Source: Thermoplasmatota archaeon (GTDB lineage: Archaea; Thermoplasmatota; E2; DHVEG-1). Taken from it: 5,942 bases of DNA. Positions 1 to 5,942 of the stretch are shown piece after piece. The number at the start of each line of letters is the position of its first letter. Position 1 is the first letter of the stretch. Made by a program: the position numbers and the translations under genes. Location of the stretch: contig JAUWYM010000060.1 of the NCBI GenBank assembly GCA_030615845.1, positions 1 to 5,942 on the forward strand. The letters run 5' to 3'. The notes beneath the pieces are model-generated. The model saw only the letters and a list, made by a program, of their open reading frames with translations, was not told the DNA's origin and did not search any database.

Positions 1-1025
1 CCAGTTGCACCGACAGGATGACCTTTTGCTTTTAACCCACCACTAGTGTTGACAGGAAGTAAGCCATCCAGCGTTGTAATCTTGTTATCGATTGCTTTCC
101 CCCCTTCACCTTTTTTGACAAAACCAAGATCCTCGATTGCACAGATCTCTGCAATGGTGAAACAATCATGAACTTCAGCAACATCAATATCCCTCGGTGT
201 TTTGTTTGCCTGTTTATATGCCATCTTTGCAGCATGTACCGTAGATTCTAGGGTACAGATGTCTCTTCTTGCATGAAGAGCCAGTGTGTCTGAAGCCTGA
301 CCAGATCCAATGATTTTGATAGGTTTATCAGTATATTTCTTTGCTTTCTCAGCAGCACATAATACAATCGATGCTGCCCCATCGCTGACGGGAGAGCAAT
401 CAAGTAAACCTAAAGGATAGGCGACTGTTGTTGCTTTCAAAACAGTTTCAATAGATATTTCTTTTCTGAACTGTGCATATGGATTTAACGCACCATTGGC
501 ATGATTTTTTACAGCAACTTGCGCGAGTTGTTCCCTTGTAGTTCCATAGTCATACATATGTCTTGTCGCCATCAGTGCATATATCCCCGGAAACGTCGCA
601 CCGAAAAACGCTTCCCATTCTTGATCTGCAGCAGTGACAAGTGTTCCAGTTGCTGACGTGCCACCGACATCATTCATCTTCTCAATACCGCCGACGACAA
701 CAATGTCGTTCATCCATGAGGCAATGGAGAGATATCCCTGTCGCACTGCAACACCACCTGAGGCGCAGGCGCTTTCAACTCGAATCGCAGGGATATGATC
801 AAAGGCAAACCCTGAGGTATCTGCAACGAGTGCACCGACATGTTCCTGACCGACAAATCGACCTGCACTCATTGTTCCAACATAGAGCGCATCAATTTCC
901 TTTCCTCCGATTCCGGCATCAAGAATTGCTTTTGATCCTGCTTCTGCTGTCAGCTGCCGAAATGATTTATCCCATAGTTCCCCAAATTTTGTCAATCCTA
1001 CCCCAATAACTGCGACATCTCTCAT
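1..1025 (-). CDS. Acetyl-CoA acetyltransferase (archaeal thiolase), 3' end cut by window edge
   Basis: This gene probably condenses two acetyl-CoA into acetoacetyl-CoA, the step before HMG-CoA synthase in the mevalonate route to archaeal lipids. I translated the minus strand from ATG at 1025-1023. It stays open for 341 codons plus two bases to the window edge, so about 50 residues of a usual thiolase of roughly 390 are missing. It opens with [10 protein letters not shown]. The nucleophilic cysteine is C87 in [10 protein letters not shown]286 lies in EVHDCF and H336 in the GHPVGAT motif, both typical of the archaeal/SCP2-type thiolase branch. That branch is not the same as the classical bacterial thiolases that use a C-terminal CxG cysteine. 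The gene starts 6 bases after the stop of the HMG-CoA synthase gene, with a good ribosome binding site, so the two are cotranscribed. In characterised archaeal cases (Methanothermococcus) thiolase and HMG-CoA synthase form a complex held by a DUF35 protein. That gene would be expected past the left edge. Substrate specificity is inferred from this neighbourhood; on its own the protein could be called a generic thiolase. Confidence 0.93.
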   Translation of the reverse strand, partial: MRDVAVIGVGLTKFGELWDKSFRQLTAEAGSKAILDAGIGGKEIDALYVGTMSAGRFVGQEHVGALVADTSGFAFDHIPAIRVESACASGGVAVRQGYLSIASWMNDIVVVGGIEKMNDVGGTSATGTLVTAADQEWEAFFGATFPGIYALMATRHMYDYGTTREQLAQVAVKNHANGALNPYAQFRKEISIETVLKATTVAYPLGLLDCSPVSDGAASIVLCAAEKAKKYTDKPIKIIGSGQASDTLALHARRDICTLESTVHAAKMAYKQANKTPRDIDVAEVHDCFTIAEICAIEDLGFVKKGEGGKAIDNKITTLDGLLPVNTSGGLKAKGHPVGAT

Positions 1026-1030
1026 TTTTC

Positions 1031-1039
1031 ATCACTCCC
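1031..1039 (-). promoter_or_regulatory. Ribosome binding site of the thiolase gene
   Basis: On the minus strand GGGAGTGAT ends five bases before the ATG at 1025. It resembles the archaeal Shine-Dalgarno consensus GGAGGTGAT. It overlaps the last codons and the TGA stop of the upstream HMG-CoA synthase gene, which supports translational coupling and fixes the thiolase start at 1025. The other ATG, overlapping the TGA stop at 1032-1030, is out of frame with the thiolase. Confidence 0.75.
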
Positions 1040-2090
1040 AATATAAAAGATCAGTAATTTTCGCATAGGTTCCATAATCAATATATTCCTTATTGTCAAC
1101 CATCTGAGCAATCGTTGGAGCATTCTTTAGGGCAAGCTCTATAATTTTTTCAGTTACTGTTATGTCAAAACCATCGCTTCCAGCTCCAGAACCATAACTT
1201 GTAAGAAAGATTCGGTCACCTGGTTTTGCAACATCCAGAACAGATGCTAACCCAACAAGCGATGCTCCCGAGTACGTGTTACCAATGTATGGGACAACAA
1301 GTCCTTGTTTTATCTGATCAAAGGTAAAACCAAGTCTTTTTGCAACAGTAACCGGAAATTTAGCGTTAGGCTGATGAAAGATTGCATAATCATAATCCTC
1401 AGGTTTTGTTCCTGCTATTTTCATACAATTTGTTGCACAGTTTGTTACATGTTTGAAATAGGCAGGTGCTCCTGTGAATCTGCCAGCGTGTGATGGGTAT
1501 TTTCGTTCTGCTCTCCGCCAGAAATCAGGAGTATCTGTTGTAAAAGAGCAGGTGTGATTGATGGTTGCGATAACATCTTCTTTTCCAATAATAAATGCAG
1601 CTCCTCCTGCAGATGCTGAATATTCCAACGCATCTCCTGGGGCAGCCTGTGAAGTGTCTGCACCTATTGCAAGGCCGTATTTTATCATGCCTGCTTTTAC
1701 AAATGCAGTACAGGTCTGCATTGCTGCAGTTCCTGCTTTACAGGCAAATTCATAATCTGCAACCATAAGATCAGGTGTTGCCCCGATTGCATCTCCAACG
1801 ATGGTTCCTGTTGGTTTTACGGCATACGGATGTGATTCGCTTCCAATGTAGATGGCGCCGATATCTTGAGGATTGACTGTACAACGTTTCAATGCTGCAC
1901 GAGCAGCCTCCACACTTATTGTTGCGGTGTCTTGATCTATTGATGGAACTGACTTCTCATGGATACCAAGTCCTTTGCTTATCGCATCACCGTCTTTACC
2001 CCACACAGAAGCTATCTCTTCAGTTTTTATTCTCAATCGAGGTATGTTTGCTCCATAACTTACAATCCCGATGGTCTCCATACTGGTCAC
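1032..2090 (-). CDS. Hydroxymethylglutaryl-CoA synthase (archaeal type)
   Basis: Condenses acetyl-CoA with acetoacetyl-CoA to give HMG-CoA, the substrate of HMG-CoA reductase in the mevalonate pathway; a cytosolic enzyme of the thiolase/ketosynthase fold. The 352-codon length matches archaeal HMG-CoA synthases (about 350 residues). The N-terminus has the family-typical [15 protein letters not shown]. Counted from the GTG start, the catalytic residues are recognisable: the general base E85 in [12 protein letters not shown], the nucleophile C117 in YEFACKAGT, and H239 in FHQPN. The NTYSGAS segment (271-277) and the [11 protein letters not shown] loop (298-308) are also family hallmarks. The start is uncertain. 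GTG at 2090 gives [10 protein letters not shown], while ATG at 2081 gives METIGIV, which is closer to the usual family start. Neither has a clear Shine-Dalgarno sequence, so translation may be leaderless or from a short leader. The thiolase gene follows after 6 bases, forming a mevalonate operon. The sequence looks intact, with no missing active-site residue. Confidence 0.96.
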   Translation of the reverse strand: MTSMETIGIVSYGANIPRLRIKTEEIASVWGKDGDAISKGLGIHEKSVPSIDQDTATISVEAARAALKRCTVNPQDIGAIYIGSESHPYAVKPTGTIVGDAIGATPDLMVADYEFACKAGTAAMQTCTAFVKAGMIKYGLAIGADTSQAAPGDALEYSASAGGAAFIIGKEDVIATINHTCSFTTDTPDFWRRAERKYPSHAGRFTGAPAYFKHVTNCATNCMKIAGTKPEDYDYAIFHQPNAKFPVTVAKRLGFTFDQIKQGLVVPYIGNTYSGASLVGLASVLDVAKPGDRIFLTSYGSGAGSDGFDITVTEKIIELALKNAPTIAQMVDNKEYIDYGTYAKITDLLYWE

Positions 2091-2108
2091 AAAGGGGGCA
2101 AAACAAGA

Positions 2109-2140
2109 TTTAATACTTAAAATTGCCGATTAAATTTTCG
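2109..2140 (-). promoter_or_regulatory. Candidate archaeal promoter of the HMG-CoA synthase/thiolase operon
   Basis: This lies in the 68-base gap between the coiled-coil gene and HMG-CoA synthase. Read on the minus strand it holds CGAAAATTTAAT (2140-2129), which looks like a BRE (CGAAA) joined to a TATA-like element. A second AT-rich element, TTTTAAGTATTAAA (2122-2109), follows. The first would place transcription start about 25 bases downstream, near 2108, giving a leader of roughly 20-27 bases. The second would place it close to the GTG at 2090, allowing a leaderless message. I cannot choose between them by eye. The absence of a Shine-Dalgarno sequence before HMG-CoA synthase fits either a short-leader or a leaderless transcript. 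Confidence 0.45.
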
Positions 2141-2151
2141 TTTATTGCCGA
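2122..2151 (-). repeat. Direct repeat TCGGCAAT x2 bracketing the TATA-like element (possible operator)
   Basis: TCGGCAAT occurs exactly at 2151-2144 and again at 2129-2122 on the minus strand. The copies are 22 bases apart start to start, about two helical turns. The 14 bases between them, AAACGAAAATTTAA, are the BRE/TATA-like element. Two copies on the same face of the helix around a promoter core is how a regulator binding site could look. No regulator is known from the window, and an 8-base repeat can arise by chance in AT-rich DNA. Confidence 0.4.
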
Positions 2152-2158
2152 CAAGATC

Positions 2159-3064
2159 TTACCCTGAAAGCGATATCTTTTTCCCCTTTTTCAAGTCATC
2201 AACTGATTCAGTTGCAATCTCTTCAAGTTTATCTTTGTCAAGCAGTATCTTTTGTGCCTTGACATTTTGGTTTTTAAGAATTTCTTTTGATTCCTTCCAA
2301 CTTTTCCTTCGTTCGTTTTTCACAGCCATAATTTTGGAGAGCATCTCCATTGCTTTCTCATGATTCCTTTGTGCTTCCTCTCGTATTTCGATATATTTTT
2401 TATGCTTCTTATTTGACTCATTAATAGAACCAGCGATTTCTTGAACGAGCTTCATATACTCTTCATGTTCCTTCTGACTTTCCGTATAATACTTCTGAAC
2501 CTTTTCATGTTCTTCATCAGCTTTTTTGAAAAGCTCAGTGATAGCTTCATCTGTATCCGATATATCTGTTTCAATCAATTGCTGTTTCTCCAGATGTTTT
2601 GCGCATTCTTCATGTTCCTTTCTCTTACTCTTAATAAGATCAATTAACTCGTTTTCTTCTTTGGTGCTCATCGGAACGGTTTCTTGCTTGTATTCCAGCA
2701 TCTGAATATCAGCTTTTAGTTCTTCTACTCGTAACGGCAGATTTCTAACAACATCCCCTCTTTTTTTCTGTTTTGCCTTAATCAGTTCTTTTGCCTTCTG
2801 CTGTAACTCTGTTCTTCGTTCTTTATGAAGCTTCATCTTTGAAACGAGTTCATCACGCTTCTTTTTGTTCTTCTCCATGGTTTCTTTGAGTTCTTTACGT
2901 TTGTCATTCAGCATATCACGTTCTTCACGAACAAGCCTTGCGACATCATACAGTTCGTTTCTTTTCTCTACAAGACTCTGATATTTCTTTTCTGAATTCC
3001 TCAATTGTTCCTGCTCCACCTTTTTTGTCGGTATATCTTTAACCACTAGAGACACAACCTTCAA
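2159..3064 (-). CDS. Archaeal coiled-coil protein, COG1340-like, function unknown
   Basis: A 301-codon, highly charged protein rich in Lys and Glu. It is predicted to be almost wholly alpha-helical from about residue 16 to 285, with no signal peptide or membrane span, so probably cytoplasmic. A break near residues 102-136 (RGDVVRNLP, then LEYKQETVPMS and EENELIDLIK) resembles the conserved hinge I recall from uncharacterised archaeal coiled-coil proteins (COG1340). Those proteins are sometimes misnamed phosphoserine phosphatase; no phosphatase motif is visible here. The second helical stretch (about 138-265) carries recurrent H-E-E/H-E-K units at one heptad phase. The short C-terminus ends LKKGKKISLSG. 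The start is unsure. TTG at 3064 lies about 24 bases from the centre of a strong TATA box and would be leaderless. GTG codons at 3055 and 3046 are alternatives. TTG at 3004 is preceded by GGTGGAG about nine bases upstream and would drop the non-coiled first 20 residues. The first in-frame ATG is only at residue 51. The gene sits 28 bases after the surface-protein stop. Confidence 0.82.
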   Translation of the reverse strand: MKVVSLVVKDIPTKKVEQEQLRNSEKKYQSLVEKRNELYDVARLVREERDMLNDKRKELKETMEKNKKKRDELVSKMKLHKERRTELQQKAKELIKAKQKKRGDVVRNLPLRVEELKADIQMLEYKQETVPMSTKEENELIDLIKSKRKEHEECAKHLEKQQLIETDISDTDEAITELFKKADEEHEKVQKYYTESQKEHEEYMKLVQEIAGSINESNKKHKKYIEIREEAQRNHEKAMEMLSKIMAVKNERRKSWKESKEILKNQNVKAQKILLDKDKLEEIATESVDDLKKGKKISLSG

Positions 3065-3082
3065 ACGCCTAATAATTCAACC

Positions 3083-3094
3083 GATATATATTTT
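3083..3094 (-). promoter_or_regulatory. TATA box upstream of the coiled-coil gene
   Basis: On the minus strand AAAATATATATC (3094-3083) is a strong archaeal TATA-like element that begins within the TAA stop codon of the surface-protein gene. Its centre is about 24-27 bases from position 3064-3061, the usual archaeal TATA-to-start distance. Transcription may therefore begin at or next to the TTG codon at 3064. This suggests the coiled-coil gene can be transcribed independently of the large gene ahead of it. Confidence 0.6.
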
Positions 3095-5942
3095 ACTGCT
3101 CTATTGCTTTTAACTGCAGCTCATTTTTGCCTTTAAGAGCAATCCACGGAATCTTAATATCCGCATATCCTCCACTGGGAATAGTTACCTCTACTTTATT
3201 TTTTTGCTTTCCATTTATAAATAAAACAACTTGTACGTTTCTTGCTGAAATACTTCCCTTATTCTCTAGCTTAAAAGAAGTAATTACTCTATCGCCTTTT
3301 TTAAATTCCCTAGGCCAGCTAAATACGTCTTTTATTCTCAGAAGTGTTTTTCCTTCTTTTACCATAACCATAGTTGTTATTTCTTCTGATTTCTTTTTCC
3401 CAATTACCCTCACGTTTAACTTCACTTCAGTCCAGTCATTTGATTTTACCGTCTCTGCAGGTTTTACCACAAGAAGTATTGATTCTGAGCTGCGAGCTGC
3501 AATTATTACCTTTTCTCTATCTGTTGCTGTCTGCCATTTCGAAGACGGTGGGTCATCCTTTGAAGATATTTCACAGGTTTTCGTTTTCTTAGTAGGATTC
3601 TTCAGAATGATCTCAAATACAGCCTCACCATCAGGATCAATTTCTTGAATACGGTCAGTACAGACAATGTTTACAGATTTTCTCCTAAGAAGGAATATAA
3701 GAATTGCGATGATAAGAACAATTATAATCACAAGAATTCCTGCAAGTGCATAGGGAGCTGCTTTAGAACCAAACATGTCATCAAATCCTAAATAATTGGC
3801 TGCAGATTCAAAAAATTCATAGATGCTTTCAAAAATACTTGGCCCCAGAACATTTACCGTTACATTGATGACAGCAAACGTTTCACTATTGCCATCTGAA
3901 GTAGCAGTGACAGTGATAACGTCTGAATCAAGCGTAGTATTTTTTGGTACATACACTATTACAAAAATCTTTGTAGGATCAGTTTTTTCTCCAATTAATA
4001 AAGGCTGAGTTGAATTAGTAACCTTAAGCTTCCAGTCGTTTTTTGATTTTGCTGTTATCGTGTAGCTATCAACATCATCTATTGCGCCTGTATTTTTATT
4101 TTCAACAACAAAGTAAAATTTGCCGCTTTTTCCTTTTTTAATATTTTTACTTTCATCCTGACCAATGATATCTACATCATATTCTATTGCATCTTCTGAT
4201 ACTTCAACAGAGGCTGTCTTTTTAGCAATACCTGTTTTACCACTTACAATAAAAGTCAGATCAATTGTGTCGCCATATGCTTCTTTTTTGTTGTTTTCTG
4301 ATTTTACAATAATTTTAACTGTTGCAATATCTCCTGAATCAGTATTTACAGATTCTGATTCTATTGTAACGTCCCATTCTCCCTCTTGGTTTTTTATTAA
4401 TGCATCGATTTCGATTGTATCTTCATAGGCACTAGAAACATTGAGAGTGTATTCAACCTGACCTCCAGGAATTATTTTCTCATCGGAAGGATTTGCGTAA
4501 TATTCCAGTTGAATATTGTCAGTTTCTTCAAATTTAACAGTTAACGAAGAGAGAAAATCAGCTGAATCATGTAATACTTCTGCTTTTATTGGATTTATTG
4601 TTACGTTACCAAGCGATACATCCATGTAAATATAATTTTCGTAGGATATTTCTTTGTCAATATTTTCAAAAGTAAATGTCATGGGTTCATCAGGGTCTAT
4701 AAAAATAAGATTCATAGGTAATTCTTTTGAAATTGAACCTATCTCATTTTCTCCATTGAATAAGGTTACTGTGACGGTTTTTTTCAATACATTTCTATGT
4801 CTAATATACAATTTAGCTGTTGCTGTTTTCAATATTTTACTTCTCTCTAGTTCAGGACTTTCCCACTTTATTGCTCCTTCTTTTATTGATGTACCTGTTG
4901 GTTTGTCATTGTATGTTCTTTCTTCATCCATCTGATTTTCATCGTGGAGATAGTATGTACGAATATCTTCGCCAGATAGTCTCGATGGAAGGGTGATTGA
5001 TGATGGATGATCTATTGAATCAAAAACAAATGATGATGATAAAATGGCGTTAGAAAGATCAGTAAAATCTGCAAGAGACATATTTAATGGTATTGATTCA
5101 TTTTCATCAAAAACAAGCAGTAATGTTTCTCCCAATTCTTGCACTTTTGGTAGGTTTTCTCTAGTGCTCATTTTTTCTGCACGATTGAGTATAATTTCTA
5201 TGAAATCTTCGAATGTTCTCTCCTTTAATATTCCTCCCCTTTCAATAAATTTTGAAATTGTCTTATTACTTGGAATAATTTCTACAGAAAATGCCAATTC
5301 ATCTCCATATTCTAATGAAAAATCAACGTTTTCTATAATAATTGAGTAATCTTGGATTTGTCCGCCGAATATCTTGTTTGTCAGCGTAACAGTTTTATTT
5401 TCAATTTTCTTATTATTAACAAGGATTTCTAATGCTACTTCGTCATTAAATTTTGGTAGAAATGGGCGCATATTTCCTTTGAAATATAGATGAAAGATAA
5501 TATCTCCTTTAATATCAGTTGATTCTTCACCAGTATATGTATATGTTTCTGTCAGTTGGTATGGATTAAGAAATCCAAAATCTTCTCCTAAGAATGCTAG
5601 TAATTCCTCTATTGTCATTCCAGTTTCGTTAAGCATCTCTTGAAAATATGGATCATTTAGCATTTCGTCCATATATTCATCCATCATATTCTTCATTTGT
5701 ATTGCAAGAAACCAACCGATGAACCAGGCGCCAAACTCTTCATCAAGTATTTTTGGTGGTAACATAGAATCGTTTTCTTTTGTTGGCATGTCTTGGTCTA
5801 TGATGCCTCCAAATTCAATATCATACTGATGGAAGTATAATGTCGTCTCTCCACTTGTTGATTCTGCACCAACTGTTGGAGTAATAAGAGCCATGAAGGA
5901 GCCTAAGACTAATATAACTGATAGCAGAGTTACTCTTAGTGT
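3093..5942 (-). CDS. Large single-pass surface protein with repeated beta domains and a CARDB-like cytoplasmic-side tail, 5' end cut by window edge
   Basis: Function unknown; probably a cell-envelope protein. The frame stays open past the ATG at 5894 to the window edge. The 16 extra codons (TLRVTLLSVILVLGSF) are a hydrophobic signal-peptide core, so the true start lies outside. Numbering from the Met at 5894, cleavage is likely after VGA (residue 10). Residues 17-211 and 312-430 look like two copies of a beta domain (LYFHQ/TYYLHD openings, ENVD/ENID near the end). The first has a Met-rich, acidic helical insert (about 50-110). Residues about 462-568 and 572-683 are two Ig-like domains resembling NEW3-type domains. 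A membrane span (714-736) is followed by RRK. The tail holds another such domain (740-846) and a CARDB-like domain (851-933). The ectodomain has no cysteine and 11 N-X-S/T sequons; the tail has two cysteines (C745, C774) and no sequon, which supports an extracellular N-part and a cytoplasmic tail. No protease or other catalytic motif was recognised. The gene is visibly more AT-rich than the mevalonate genes. Confidence 0.88.
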   Translation of the reverse strand, partial: TLRVTLLSVILVLGSFMALITPTVGAESTSGETTLYFHQYDIEFGGIIDQDMPTKENDSMLPPKILDEEFGAWFIGWFLAIQMKNMMDEYMDEMLNDPYFQEMLNETGMTIEELLAFLGEDFGFLNPYQLTETYTYTGEESTDIKGDIIFHLYFKGNMRPFLPKFNDEVALEILVNNKKIENKTVTLTNKIFGGQIQDYSIIIENVDFSLEYGDELAFSVEIIPSNKTISKFIERGGILKERTFEDFIEIILNRAEKMSTRENLPKVQELGETLLLVFDENESIPLNMSLADFTDLSNAILSSSFVFDSIDHPSSITLPSRLSGEDIRTYYLHDENQMDEERTYNDKPTGTSIKEGAIKWESPELERSKILKTATAKLYIRHRNVLKKTVTVTLFNGENEIGSISKELPMNLIFIDPDEPMTFTFENIDKEISYENYIYMDVSLGNVTINPIKAEVLHDSADFLSSLTVKFEETDNIQLEYYANPSDEKIIPGGQVEYTLNVSSAYEDTIEIDALIKNQEGEWDVTIESESVNTDSGDIATVKIIVKSENNKKEAYGDTIDLTFIVSGKTGIAKKTASVEVSEDAIEYDVDIIGQDESKNIKKGKSGKFYFVVENKNTGAIDDVDSYTITAKSKNDWKLKVTNSTQPLLIGEKTDPTKIFVIVYVPKNTTLDSDVITVTATSDGNSETFAVINVTVNVLGPSIFESIYEFFESAANYLGFDDMFGSKAAPYALAGILVIIIVLIIAILIFLLRRKSVNIVCTDRIQEIDPDGEAVFEIILKNPTKKTKTCEISSKDDPPSSKWQTATDREKVIIAARSSESILLVVKPAETVKSNDWTEVKLNVRVIGKKKSEEITTMVMVKEGKTLLRIKDVFSWPREFKKGDRVITSFKLENKGSISARNVQVVLFINGKQKNKVEVTIPSGGYADIKIPWIALKGKNELQLKAIEQ
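3687..3755 (-). other. Transmembrane segment of the surface protein
   Basis: Residues 714-736 (numbered from the Met at 5894) form an uninterrupted hydrophobic run of Ile, Leu, Val and Ala, flanked by acidic and glycine-rich sequence before it and by RRK (737-739) after it. The positive-inside rule puts the C-terminal side in the cytoplasm. It is the only clear membrane span apart from the signal peptide. Unlike a typical C-terminal anchor, it is followed by nearly 200 residues of folded-looking sequence. Confidence 0.85.
5865..5942 (-). other. Signal peptide coding region of the surface protein (partial)
   Basis: Reading the minus strand from the window edge, in frame with the large gene, gives TLRVTLLSVILVLGSF followed by MALITPTVGA and then ES. 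There is an arginine near the start, a long hydrophobic core and a small-residue site (V-G-A), as in a Sec signal peptide. The initiating codon and most of the basic N-region lie beyond 5942. No ATG, GTG or TTG occurs in frame between the edge and 5894. Confidence 0.8.

Noticed and set aside
32..235. Minus-strand open frame of 67 codons
   Set aside because: It is in a different frame from the thiolase on the same strand, within the conserved thiolase C-terminal half.
641..1009. Plus-strand open frame of 122 codons
   Set aside because: It lies opposite the thiolase, whose minus-strand frame has clear catalytic motifs. Its translation is rich in Arg, His and Gln and has no recognisable domain.
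1445..1663. Minus-strand open frame of 72 codons, Leu/Gln/His-rich
   Set aside because: It is a frame shadow within HMG-CoA synthase, which is intact over this region.
2441..2647. Plus-strand hydrophobic open frame resembling a small membrane protein
   Set aside because: It is antisense to the Lys/Glu-rich coiled-coil gene, which automatically yields Phe/Leu-rich sequence. There is no ribosome binding site or family resemblance.
2757..2769. Run of T after CCCCTC as a possible terminator
   Set aside because: It lies inside the coiled-coil coding region and simply encodes Lys-rich sequence on the other strand (KQKKRGD); there is no preceding hairpin.
3127..3648. Plus-strand open frame of 173 codons, hydrophobic and Ser/Phe-rich
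   Set aside because: It is the antisense of the beta-strand-rich tail of the surface protein; antisense of Lys/Glu-rich AT-rich coding sequence gives Phe/Ser/Leu-rich frames. The minus-strand frame is far longer and has coherent domains.
5725..5766. Hydrophobic stretch FGAWFIGWFLAIQM in the surface protein insert (residues 54-67) as a second membrane span
   Set aside because: Only about 14 residues, too short for a span, and followed directly by an acidic Met-rich helix; more likely the buried face of a helix.

Overview
The window looks archaeal. Both metabolic genes are of the archaeal mevalonate-pathway type. The third gene matches an archaeal coiled-coil family. TATA-like boxes, rather than bacterial -35/-10 pairs, sit upstream of genes. 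The large fourth gene encodes a signal-peptide-bearing surface protein rich in N-glycosylation sequons. AT-rich composition and this gene mix fit a euryarchaeal or Thermoplasmatota-like genome, but no marker here fixes the lineage.

All four genes lie on the minus strand, so transcription runs from high to low coordinates. In that order they are: (1) a very large surface-anchored protein (stop at 3093, 5' end beyond 5942). It has a signal peptide, a cysteine-free extracellular region of about 700 residues built of beta domains, one membrane span, and a cytoplasmic-side tail of about 195 residues made of two more beta-sandwich domains. (2) A 301-codon, almost entirely coiled-coil protein (2159-3064), beginning just after a strong TATA box. 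(3) Hydroxymethylglutaryl-CoA synthase (1032-2090). (4) An acetyl-CoA acetyltransferase/thiolase (1025 to the left edge, 3' end missing). Genes 3 and 4 are 6 bases apart and form an operon. They carry out the first two committed carbon-joining steps toward mevalonate and archaeal isoprenoid lipids. In many archaea a small DUF35 zinc/OB-fold gene follows, and here it would lie beyond the left edge.

The 68-base gap between genes 2 and 3 holds a candidate promoter in which a BRE/TATA-like element is bracketed by two copies of an 8-base repeat, 22 bases apart. The 28-base gap between genes 1 and 2 holds the TATA box of gene 2. No RNA genes, CRISPR array, insertion sequence or clear terminator were seen.

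The least explained part is the right half. The surface protein appears to contain an internal duplication, one copy with a Met-rich helical insert. It also seems to carry the same domain type on both sides of the membrane. The neighbouring coiled-coil protein has histidines on one heptad phase. Whether these two proteins work together cannot be decided from this window.
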